A stretch of DNA of 64,000 nucleotides, from contig SCKI01000011.1 in NCBI GenBank assembly GCA_004124295.1, positions 30,924-94,923 on the forward strand. Reading direction: 5' to 3'. A model generated the notes under the pieces. The model ran no database searches, was not told the DNA's origin, and worked only from the letters and a program-made list of their open reading frames with translations. Source of the stretch: Fidelibacterota bacterium (lineage in GTDB: Bacteria > Fidelibacterota > Marinisomatia > SCGC-AAA003-L08 > TS1B11). The position numbers and the translations under genes are program-made. This document shows, piece after piece, positions 56,135 to 62,977 of this stretch. The first letter of the stretch is position 1. Each line of letters begins with the position of its first letter.

Positions 56135-57734
56135 TTCTCTGGCACTCTTCAGGGCCTATGTCCCCGGACTGAAACGATGTGCATCCGGTGTCGAGTGGCT
56201 CGGACGCTGCCCGTACTTGGATTGCAGCGATAAAAAGGCTCCCAAGTTTTACGTTAATACTGGTTCTGGACAATATCACTGCAAGCGATGCGGCGCAAAG
56301 GGCAACGCTGTCACATTCGCCAAACACTTTGGGGATGATCCCCGCCCCTTCTACGACACGCCAGGGAATGAACCGACTTCTAGCCTCAGCCTCATTGACC
56401 CTGGTAAAGTTGACAGCTTCCATAAGGCTCTTCTGGGTAACAGAGCGCTATGGCCATTGCCCTGGCGAGAAGAAATTATACGGCGACTCGAGGTCGGTTG
56501 GGATACCAATGAAGAGAAATTGCTATTCCCCATCTTTGATGAAACGCGGCTCATCGAAAATATTGTCCGGCATAAGGGACGACAGCTCCGGGGAGCCAGA
56601 GTATCCCTTTATCCGGCGCACCTCCTGAATTCCTACGCCGCTCCTTACCTAGTTATCTGTGAAGGGATGAAAGATTGCGTTTCTCTACTTTCTGTTGAAA
56701 TCCAAGCTGTCACCTCCACCGGCGGGGCATCGTCAATCCCCAATGATATTTCGGTCCTGCGCCGGTTTGAGCGGATCTTCCTGTGCTTGGATAATGATGG
56801 GTCGGGGGATCGAGGGACCGATGGATGGATTAACCGCATTCAAAGCGAATTCTCCAAAGTGAAGGTTCGAGTGTGCAATCTGTCATCATACGTAGATGAA
56901 GCCGGCGACGTGTCCGACTACCTCTCACTGGCTGGCAAGAATAGAAACACCTTCATTTCGGAAGTCTTGGAGCGTGCCAGGGTGGGCAGGCCATTCTCGG
57001 ATGTGCCGGATTTCGTCCGTCAAATCATCCTCTCCGACAAATTTACGAGCCTTGACCCCCGTGACCGTTTTATCTACTCGACTTTGGTGTTTCGCGTCTC
57101 TCGATACAGATTCCGAACAGCAGAGATCAATGGTCTGCGCGTGTTGCTTCAGCCCGGTGAATTCGTCACCTCTTACGAGAAACTGGCAGAGATTTGTCCT
57201 CCCTATTCCACTAAGATGATGAGAACCTCTCTGAGAAGGCTTCAGGACGCGCGTTTCATCCGGAGGAGGGATCTGCGGGAGCGGCGGGGCCAAGTCATCG
57301 CCTTGATTGGTTGGTGTGATGGGCATACCGATAGGCACACCGAATCGGTGAAAATAGGCACACCGAATTTTCCGGTTTTCTCCTTAGAGGCCTTGCCGGG
57401 TAGACTACAGGATGGGCACGCCGATCTCGCAGGATTGGGCTCGGATGTTGGGCAGGTAAATAGCTTTAACTCTGGGGAGGAAGAGATACAGCTGGGAGAG
57501 AACAGTTGGGAAGAGAGTAATGGAGGTATTGAAAATGGAATGGAAAAGGTTTGGACGCAACCGCGCTCGAAGCTTATTTGTTGCGGCGACTGCCACCACA
57601 TCATCCGCGACCCGGCGAATCATAAACAGGGCTGGGCGCGCTGCCAAGTGGGTATGCCAGCTTCCTGGCCAATGACACTTCACCTCTGCGCCAAGTTCGA
57701 GCCCGCGCCTCAGCAGGAGACCTGGGAGCTGTGA
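56121..57734 (+). CDS. DNA primase-like protein of the mobile element (CHC2 zinc + Toprim)
   Basis: A 537-residue protein. A zinc-ribbon near the N-terminus has Cys pairs in RCPYLDCS and YHCKRCGAKGN (residues 29-60). A Toprim catalytic domain follows, with Glu in LVICEGMKD and the Asp motif in LCLDNDGSGD (about residues 175-235). A winged-helix-like region at about 340-400 comes next, and a second metal-binding Cys cluster near the C-terminus (CCGDCHHI, RCQVG, LHLC). It should synthesise primers for replication of the element after excision. It overlaps the broken Toprim gene by 14 bases and the next gene by four. Confidence 0.82.
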   Translation: MRNPDSLALFRAYVPGLKRCASGVEWLGRCPYLDCSDKKAPKFYVNTGSGQYHCKRCGAKGNAVTFAKHFGDDPRPFYDTPGNEPTSSLSLIDPGKVDSFHKALLGNRALWPLPWREEIIRRLEVGWDTNEEKLLFPIFDETRLIENIVRHKGRQLRGARVSLYPAHLLNSYAAPYLVICEGMKDCVSLLSVEIQAVTSTGGASSIPNDISVLRRFERIFLCLDNDGSGDRGTDGWINRIQSEFSKVKVRVCNLSSYVDEAGDVSDYLSLAGKNRNTFISEVLERARVGRPFSDVPDFVRQIILSDKFTSLDPRDRFIYSTLVFRVSRYRFRTAEINGLRVLLQPGEFVTSYEKLAEICPPYSTKMMRTSLRRLQDARFIRRRDLRERRGQVIALIGWCDGHTDRHTESVKIGTPNFPVFSLEALPGRLQDGHADLAGLGSDVGQVNSFNSGEEEIQLGENSWEESNGGIENGMEKVWTQPRSKLICCGDCHHIIRDPANHKQGWARCQVGMPASWPMTLHLCAKFEPAPQQETWEL

Positions 57735-58048
57735 ACGATCTACCGGCCAACATGGATCTAGTTCTTGCTCGCTTGGACGACCTGAACCGCCTGCTGGGTG
57801 GGAAGGTGGTCTCTCCCTGGCTCACCTCTAGGGAAGCTGCAAGCTACCTCAGGTGCAGCCTCAGGAAAATCGAGAGCCTGACCAGCAAAGGTTTATTGCC
57901 GTATTGCCGCCAAGACCCAACCAGCCACAAGGCCCCCCGGCTCTATCACCGCCGGCACCTCGACACTTATTTGATAACCGGTATAAACGTCCAAATCCAA
58001 CGCCTTTCTCCAGAGGAGAAAAGGCTGGTTAAGCAGTTGGCTGGATGA
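57731..58048 (+). CDS. Excisionase-like MerR/HTH_17 DNA-binding protein
   Basis: A 105-residue protein with a central helix-turn-helix of the excisionase/MerR-like type (WLTSREAASYLRCSLRKIES followed by LTSKGLLPYCR). Proteins of this kind bend DNA at element ends to direct excision or act as regulators. It starts with GTG overlapping the primase stop, and its own stop overlaps the methyltransferase ATG (ATGA). The proximity to an integrase gene supports a recombination directionality role. Confidence 0.75.
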   Translation: MNDLPANMDLVLARLDDLNRLLGGKVVSPWLTSREAASYLRCSLRKIESLTSKGLLPYCRQDPTSHKAPRLYHRRHLDTYLITGINVQIQRLSPEEKRLVKQLAG

Positions 58049-58842
58049 CCGTGTCCTCCCAGAACCCGATACTCCACAGGGGAGACTTCCTCAGAGAGTG
58101 GCAATCCATTGAAGATAGCAGCATTGACCTCGTCATCTGCGACCCCCCTTATGGGGAGCTCCGGCGGGTTCATGAATGGGACCAGAAGCCAGATTTTTCC
58201 GTCGTATCCTGGATTCTGAGTCAACTCCTTGTGCCAACGGGCCAGATCGCAATATTCAGCTCATCCAAAATGCTAACCGAAGTTGAGCTGGCCTTCTCAA
58301 CGTACTTCGAGAGGCGCTTCATTCAGGTCTGGCATAAACCTAGCGCTCAAGTCCTGCATAAAGATCGTCCCAAACCAGACGTGGAGTTTGTATCGGTGTT
58401 CCACAGGAAGGGATGTAAGAAAGCTCTGAGAGTATTTAACTGGGAGGACATCGCCGAACAGGGTGAGCCGTACTCCAGGGAGAATAAAAACCTACAGCAG
58501 ACCAGCCTGCACACTGAAAAGCGGGCCATCGATGTGAATGTAACCGGACTCCGCCACCCTTCGAGCATCGTCTATCATCCGAACCGCCCAGCCATGAGTT
58601 CGGCAGAGAAGGCTAATGCCAAGCACCCGACGCAAAAGAGCCTCAGGCACATTATGAACCTGATCCGACTATTGAGCAACGAAGGCGACACAGTGCTGGA
58701 CCCCTTCATGGGCAGCGGAACGGCGATTCTGGCCGCCATCCTGACAGGCCGGCGGGCGTTCGGGTGGGATATACTGGAAGATTTTGTGGCCATGACAAAG
58801 GAACGGATCGAAAAGAAAACCGCCCAGGGGATATTGGTATGA
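58045..58842 (+). CDS. Orphan DNA methyltransferase (beta-type order)
   Basis: A 265-residue S-adenosylmethionine-dependent methyltransferase. Motif IV (CDPPYGEL) is near residue 32 and motif I (LDPFMGSGTAI) is near the C-terminus, so the order is that of the beta class, which makes N6-methyladenine or N4-methylcytosine. The region between holds the target recognition domain. No matching restriction gene is adjacent, so it is an orphan enzyme, which on mobile elements often protects against host restriction or regulates. It is translationally coupled to the upstream HTH gene. Confidence 0.88.
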   Translation: MTVSSQNPILHRGDFLREWQSIEDSSIDLVICDPPYGELRRVHEWDQKPDFSVVSWILSQLLVPTGQIAIFSSSKMLTEVELAFSTYFERRFIQVWHKPSAQVLHKDRPKPDVEFVSVFHRKGCKKALRVFNWEDIAEQGEPYSRENKNLQQTSLHTEKRAIDVNVTGLRHPSSIVYHPNRPAMSSAEKANAKHPTQKSLRHIMNLIRLLSNEGDTVLDPFMGSGTAILAAILTGRRAFGWDILEDFVAMTKERIEKKTAQGILV

Positions 58843-58960
58843 GCCTTCAAATGCCCGTTCGGTGGCCTACAATGCCCCAGAATCGCGTAAGCCACTCTCA
58901 TTGGGGGTAACTACTGATAACGCAGAGATACGGCCGTACAACGAGTCTTAAGCATATGTT

Positions 58961-59022
58961 CCGTATACGGATAGAAATATTAGAAAGAGTGGATACGGGA
59001 TGATCCGTATGCTAACATACGG
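58961..59022 (+). promoter_or_regulatory. Palindromic operator-like sites before the integrase unit
   Basis: A perfect 10-base palindrome CCGTATACGG (58961-58970) and an inverted repeat CCGTATG-CTAA-CATACGG (59005-59022) flank the TGGATACGGGAT copy at 58990-59001. All share the CCGTAT/ATACGG half-site. They lie directly upstream of the ribosome site for the 43-residue frame and integrase, a natural place for a repressor or excisionase to control integrase expression. Confidence 0.6.
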
Positions 59023-59030
59023 AGAAGGCT

Positions 59031-59162
59031 ATGATGAAACCCACCATTAGCGATAACACCTTTGGCCGGGAATCTGTGGCACGTACCGGGATCATCATAG
59101 CCGATAACCCGCCGCTACAGGTGACCGGCCATTTCTATTTGGAGCAACGATGGCAGGCATGA
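59031..59162 (+). CDS. Small protein (43 aa) coupled to integrase
   Basis: A frame of 43 residues (MMKPTISDNTFGRESVARTG at the start) begins with two ATG codons right after GGAGAAGG and ends overlapping the integrase start by 13 bases. Ribosome site and overlap suggest it is translated and couples integrase synthesis. The sequence shows no membrane segment or known motif. It could be a leader peptide or a tiny regulator. Confidence 0.5.
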   Translation: MMKPTISDNTFGRESVARTGIIIADNPPLQVTGHFYLEQRWQA

Positions 59163-60172
59163 GAAAGCTCAAAGGTAGATGGTATATCAGGGTCTTTCTG
59201 GAGGACGGAAAGGAGAAGCTGCTCCCGACCCGGACAGGTGACAAGAAGCGGGCCGAAGCCCTCAAGCGGCAGATTGAGGAAAAGGAGTTCCTGGTGCGGG
59301 CCCGGCTGGCAGAGCAAGTCGACCGAGGCTCCTGTCAGCTCCATGATTTCGCCGATGAGTTCCTGGCTGAGTGCAAGACCCGCCTCAGGCCCTCGACTGT
59401 GGACTCCTACACAGTTTCCCTTGAGAACTTGAAGGACTGTTGGGGCAATCTTGATCTGCGGCAACTCACGGCCCGGCATCTCAGCTTGGTGAGGGCGTAC
59501 CTCTCCTCTAGGGTCAATCCCACCACCGCCAATATCCGCTTACGTTCTATCAGGGCATTCCTGAACTGGCTGGTATCGACTGAGAAGATTGAGCGGCTGC
59601 CGGGAAAGCTTGCGCTGGTCAAGGTGGATGAAGCCCTGCCCAAGTTTTTCACACCTGAGGAGATTGCCAAAATTTTCAAGAAGGTCAGTGACCCAAAGCT
59701 TAAGTCGGCCTTTAAGGTACTGGCAGGAACGGGCATGCGCCGCTCGGAGCTGTTCCACTGCGAGCTGAAGGATGGCTATCTACACCTGCATCAGACCAAA
59801 GGTCGGCGGGACCGGTTAGTGGCCCTGCCTCCAGCCTTGATTGAGGATTATCTGCTGGCCACTGAGTACCCCTACCGGCCCAATACACTTACTCAAGCCT
59901 TTACTCGGGCTGTAAGGAAGGCTGGAGTAGATCCAAAGGGCAGGTCACTGCACAGCCTCCGCCACACCTTCGCCCTGCAGGAGTATTTCCGGACGGGCGA
60001 CATCTACTTCGTGAAGCAGGCGCTGGGTCATTCCCATGTAACTATCACAGAGCGCTACCTGAAGTTCCCCATCGATTATCTCCAGCAGGTCTTTGGAGAA
60101 TCGATTACCCCATACCATGCCGATCAGCGCTGGGCCAATCTGAGCGAGGGCAAGCCCGCTTTTCAGGCCTGA
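59150..60172 (+). CDS. Tyrosine recombinase (integrase)
   Basis: A 340-residue phage-type integrase. The N-terminal region starts MAGMRKLKGRWYIRVFLEDG, the core-binding SAM-like domain covers residues 64-160, and the catalytic domain carries Arg197 (GMRRSE), His268 and Arg271 (HSLRHTFA), His294 (LGHSH) and the nucleophile Tyr303 (ERYLKF). All active-site residues are intact. It should integrate and excise the element; an anticodon-arm-like sequence 60 bases downstream is the candidate attachment site. A GGAG lies about six bases before the ATG. Confidence 0.93.
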   Translation: MAGMRKLKGRWYIRVFLEDGKEKLLPTRTGDKKRAEALKRQIEEKEFLVRARLAEQVDRGSCQLHDFADEFLAECKTRLRPSTVDSYTVSLENLKDCWGNLDLRQLTARHLSLVRAYLSSRVNPTTANIRLRSIRAFLNWLVSTEKIERLPGKLALVKVDEALPKFFTPEEIAKIFKKVSDPKLKSAFKVLAGTGMRRSELFHCELKDGYLHLHQTKGRRDRLVALPPALIEDYLLATEYPYRPNTLTQAFTRAVRKAGVDPKGRSLHSLRHTFALQEYFRTGDIYFVKQALGHSHVTITERYLKFPIDYLQQVFGESITPYHADQRWANLSEGKPAFQA

Positions 60173-60185
60173 GATACCCTCGCAA

Positions 60186-60250
60186 GCGGATACATAGCGG
60201 ATACGCAGACTAATCCTCCGTCGAGGATGTGCTGGATTAGGAGTCCAGTG
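60186..60250. other. Candidate right attachment site with tRNA anticodon-arm-like core
   Basis: Two GCGGATAC copies (60186-60193, 60197-60204) precede GCTGGATTAGGAGTCCAGTG at 60231-60250. This 20-mer has the same outer 8 and 7 bases as the tRNA-Leu(TAG) anticodon arm at 37321-37340 but a different five-base centre. Read on the minus strand it instead resembles the anticodon arm of a tRNA-Arg(CCT), a common integrase target. Either way it is probably the scar of the element's insertion site, but the match is short and the assignment is uncertain. Confidence 0.45.
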
Positions 60251-60577
60251 CATGCATATCGAAAGAAAAATATTCAACGAATAATGCGGAGCTTGAGATC
60301 GAAGGCCCGGAGGCAGGTTCGTTAGAGTTGGCTGACTCGCATTGCTAGATTATATTGGACAAGCGGGAGAAGATCAAGCGAAGGACGCTTCAGATGGGGC
60401 GTCAATTAAACCTTGGATACACCGAATGTGTCATTTAGTTTAGAACTCAGGTAGCTTACAATGCTCTGACGCCGAACACCAAGAATTGACGCCGATCACA
60501 TTAGCCGCACGGCGGATTGCTTAGTTTTCAGCCGGTTAGAAGAATCTAAACCGTTTCTGTCATAATGTAAGGAGAAA
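60251..60577. other. Intergenic stretch after the element, no gene seen
   Basis: About 330 bases between the attachment-site candidate and the broken lipoprotein gene. No open frame with a ribosome site and no strong hairpins were seen. An AAGGAGA ribosome site for the downstream gene lies at its right edge. Confidence 0.5.
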
Positions 60578-61261
60578 ATGATGCCTAGAACTTTGACATT
60601 ATCATTGCTGGCCGTCACCCTAGGGCTGGCCGGCTGCTCCAGCCCAACCGAGGGCGAAGAAAATGTGGCCTCCGCCACGCTCAGCTTCGTGGTGGGGGAT
60701 AATTCCCTCCTGGCCAAAGCCCTCTCGGGACACGTAACGGTGAGCTCGGCGAAAGTGATGCTGAAAACCATCCAGTTCCATAGCACCAGCGATACCGATT
60801 CCCTTGATTTCAACTCAGAGCCTCTGGTGGTGGACCTCGACCTGACCGGCGGAGTGACTACTGTCGGACCCGTCGATATTCCTGTCGGCTCGTAGGACAA
60901 GGTTTCCTTCCGCCTACACAAACCAGATGACACTGAAACCAATCTAGACCCCGATTTTTACGAAGTCGGCGGTAGCGAACGCTACTCTGTTGTGGTGGCC
61001 GGTACCCACGCCAATGCAGCGTTCACGTATAAATCCCAGCGCGGCGAGAAACAACGGCTGGAGTTCGATCCACCCATCGTTGTCACCGATACGACCACCT
61101 CGGTGAATGTTACCTTGTCGGTGGATGTGGACAGCTGGTTTGTCAATGTTGAAACCGGTGCCGACCTGAATCCCTCCGACACCAACGATGAAAGCGACAT
61201 AGATGACGCCATCAAGGAGTCGTTTCGTGGCTTTGAGGACAACGACAAGAGCGGCAACTGA
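60578..61261 (+). pseudogene. Lipoprotein gene interrupted by an in-frame amber codon
   Basis: A signal peptide with lipobox LAGC (Cys20) is followed by beta-rich segments (VTVSSAKVMLKTIQFHS, EPLVVDLDLTGG, VGPVDIPVGS). At 60893-60895 a TAG stops the frame, and the same frame continues for another 120 codons as DKVSFRLHKPDD and onwards to an acidic Asp-rich tail (FEDNDKSGN). A Tyr (TAC) at that place would restore one 227-residue protein. TAG is used as a normal stop by other genes here, so this is probably a nonsense mutation. The protein resembles DUF4382-like lipoproteins in pattern only. Confidence 0.75.
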
Positions 61262-61287
61262 TCCGCCATCACACTGGCCTGCAAAAG

Positions 61288-61313
61288 GCCCCCGTGAATA
61301 TGGGGGCTTTTTG
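61288..61313 (+). terminator. Rho-independent terminator
   Basis: GCCCCC pairs with GGGGGC across an eight-base loop and is followed by TTTTT. It lies 27 bases after the stop of the broken lipoprotein gene and marks the end of its original transcript. Confidence 0.85.
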
Positions 61314-61431
61314 GTTTTATCGCCTCGGGCTGGGGGACAAATCGGGTCTTGGCAACTATCGATGATGATGCGGATTTTGGCTATGCCAACATGCTCCAGT
61401 CCTGCTGTTGGGGCCACTTCTGCGTCGTTTG

Positions 61432-61674
61432 TCAGTTGACTTCTGGGAAGTCCCGGCGCCGGCGGATCACGAAGTCTCGGTAGCCTACATTGTTGAACCG
61501 TACGAACACGTCGGCAATGTCATCTTTGTCAGCGCGGAAAACCTCGGGATCAAAGGCAGCATGGGTGATCTTCCGGCCCCTGGCACTGGAAAAGATCGCT
61601 GCAGTTTCCTCGTATGTCAGCTCATCAACCGCAATGTCGTACTGTTGGTTCGGCGTCAAAGTAATGTGGACCAC
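61432..61674 (-). CDS. Hypothetical small protein (80 aa)
   Basis: An 80-residue soluble protein starting with GTG (MVHITLTPNQQYDIAVDELT). It is mostly acidic with a basic C-terminus (YRDFVIRRRRDFPEVN). I see no membrane segment and no known family. Support is a coherent frame of reasonable composition in otherwise decayed surroundings; the ribosome site is weak. It may itself be a fragment. Confidence 0.45.
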   Translation of the reverse strand: MVHITLTPNQQYDIAVDELTYEETAAIFSSARGRKITHAAFDPEVFRADKDDIADVFVRFNNVGYRDFVIRRRRDFPEVN

Positions 61675-61705
61675 TCGTTTTGTTGCTAAGAGACACCCTT
61701 GTAAA

Positions 61706-61774
61706 AGCGCTTACGTAGCCCGATTGCTGACACCGGCGTTCACCAAGTCCATCAAGCTGGTGCTGCTGAAGTAG
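61706..61774 (+). pseudogene. Orphan C-terminal end of a sorting-domain protein
   Basis: Twenty-two codons and a stop read SAYVARLLTPAFTKSIKLVL followed by LK. This is the typical final strand pair of Bacteroidetes-type C-terminal sorting domains (Y.ARL.TP.FTKSIK.VLLK), and compares with the YTRKVLLLR end of the protein ending at 37230. Nothing upstream in frame resembles the rest of such a protein, so this is a leftover 3' end after deletion or rearrangement. Confidence 0.55.
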
Positions 61775-61807
61775 GGAAAAGTCAAACCCCGCCACGGAGT
61801 CTTCCTC

Positions 61808-62499
61808 TACGGTAAAGCCCTTCCATCGTAAGCCCGGGCGGAGCGGGCCAGGCGGCGGGCCTGGCGAAGAGGTTCTGGGGTTCGCATGCCGGTAGAAGCT
61901 GCGAGGACCACTTCCACGGCGGTATCCAAATCGGTGCGCCAGGCGGATGGATCACCAAGGGCCGGGCGTCCGACCGTGTGCGCAGCCAGGCGCCCCCCAG
62001 TTCATCCTCGAGCTGTAGGGAACTGACGCTCCCCCTTGGCGGAGCTGGCCATTCCCCTCGGGCGAGGAGGGGACGATGGGTAACGCCAACTGTGGGAACA
62101 TCCAGGACGGCCCCCAGGTGAAGTGCCAGGCCAAACCGGCGGGGATGGTCACGGCCGGTGGCGTTGATTAAGAGCACATCCGGACGTTTTGAGAGCGCCT
62201 GTACGGCTTCCTCCAGGAGGGGTCCTTCCCGGCAGGGCCAGCAGCCCCGGTTCGTAGGGCGACCCCGCCACGCCCCGTACGACTGCGCTGGCGATGACCC
62301 GGCCTTCGCACCATACGGCCGCTCCCGCCCAGCCGGGATCACCGCGGGCACCCATGGGTGAGGGACTCGCTCCAAAGCAGATAAGACAAGCTCCCACGTG
62401 AAGAGGCCGGTCCCCGGGCTTCCAGCTTGACGGTATCCGCCTCCTCAGCTGCTCCTGAACCTCTATGAGCTCCTCAGCTGTGGCCGGCCAGCCGTTCAC
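61808..62499 (-). pseudogene. nfi: Endonuclease V-like gene, frameshifted and lacking catalytic Asp residues
   Basis: Three frame segments together follow the endonuclease V family: PYEPGLLAL then REGPLLEEA, PDVLLINATGRDHPRRFGLA, VPTVGVTHRPLL and, at the end, AWRTDLDTAVEVVLAASTGM. A one-base insertion near 62231 and a one-base loss near 61945 break the frame. Endonuclease V nicks DNA next to deaminated bases using Asp in the DxSY motif and in VDGHG. Here those positions read AC and NA, so the protein was probably inactive or diverged before the frameshifts. Confidence 0.78.
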
Positions 62500-62977
62500 C
62501 AGGCCTAGGATTCCCTGCCTGTTTTATGACGGAATTGTGAGACGGATAGTCGCATCTGTGCTCTCTAGTCATCTCCGATTACATGGCGCCAAATTAACAA
62601 CCGGTGCGATCCGGGTGACCTGCCCCCATTGTTTGGACCACTTTTAGAGTAAGGATTCAGGGTAGGTTGAATATGTAGTATTCCCATCCTGAGGACTACT
62701 TGGCTGCTTGGCAGAACGGTTTCCGTAGCGATCCCCTCGCCCCCTTCGTACACTTAGCCGCCCAGGGCCCTATTCCTCCCGGCTTCTGCTGGCGGAGACT
62801 TTCTCAGACTGTAAGGAGCCCTGGGCACTTTTGTCGATACCCAAGGGGCAGTTAGGCCCTATCAGCACGGGGTCGTAAGTTAGGGCGTCAGGCGTGGAGG
62901 ATTCTGCCCGTTGGGCAACGCCCAGAGGGGATTGGAGTCGGCGACCTTAGCCAAAACAGAATGGGCGGTAAGCACGC
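62500..62977. other. Intergenic stretch, possible insertion-sequence end
   Basis: About 480 bases without a supportable gene. A stretch at 62616-62654 beginning TGACCTGCCCCCATTGTTTG is reminiscent of the terminal repeats of some IS3-family elements, but no transposase or second end was seen. The rest shows no clear repeats. Confidence 0.4.

Larger units (their letters stand above)
37391..60250. mobile_element. Integrated element (~22.9 kb) carrying restriction-modification and other defence-like genes
   Basis: The stretch between tRNA-Leu and the anticodon-arm-like sequence at 60231-60250 differs from the host in gene content. It ends with a tyrosine integrase, and next to that lie a DNA methyltransferase, an excisionase-like HTH protein, a CHC2/Toprim primase and a broken second Toprim gene. 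The body carries type I restriction-modification, two further nuclease-type genes, a PLD protein and many unknowns. A 12-base sequence (TGGATACGGGAT) occurs at both 37493-37504 and 58990-59001, as integrase arm sites might. Exact borders are uncertain by tens to hundreds of bases. No conjugation genes were seen, so it is an integrative or satellite-like element. Confidence 0.75.
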
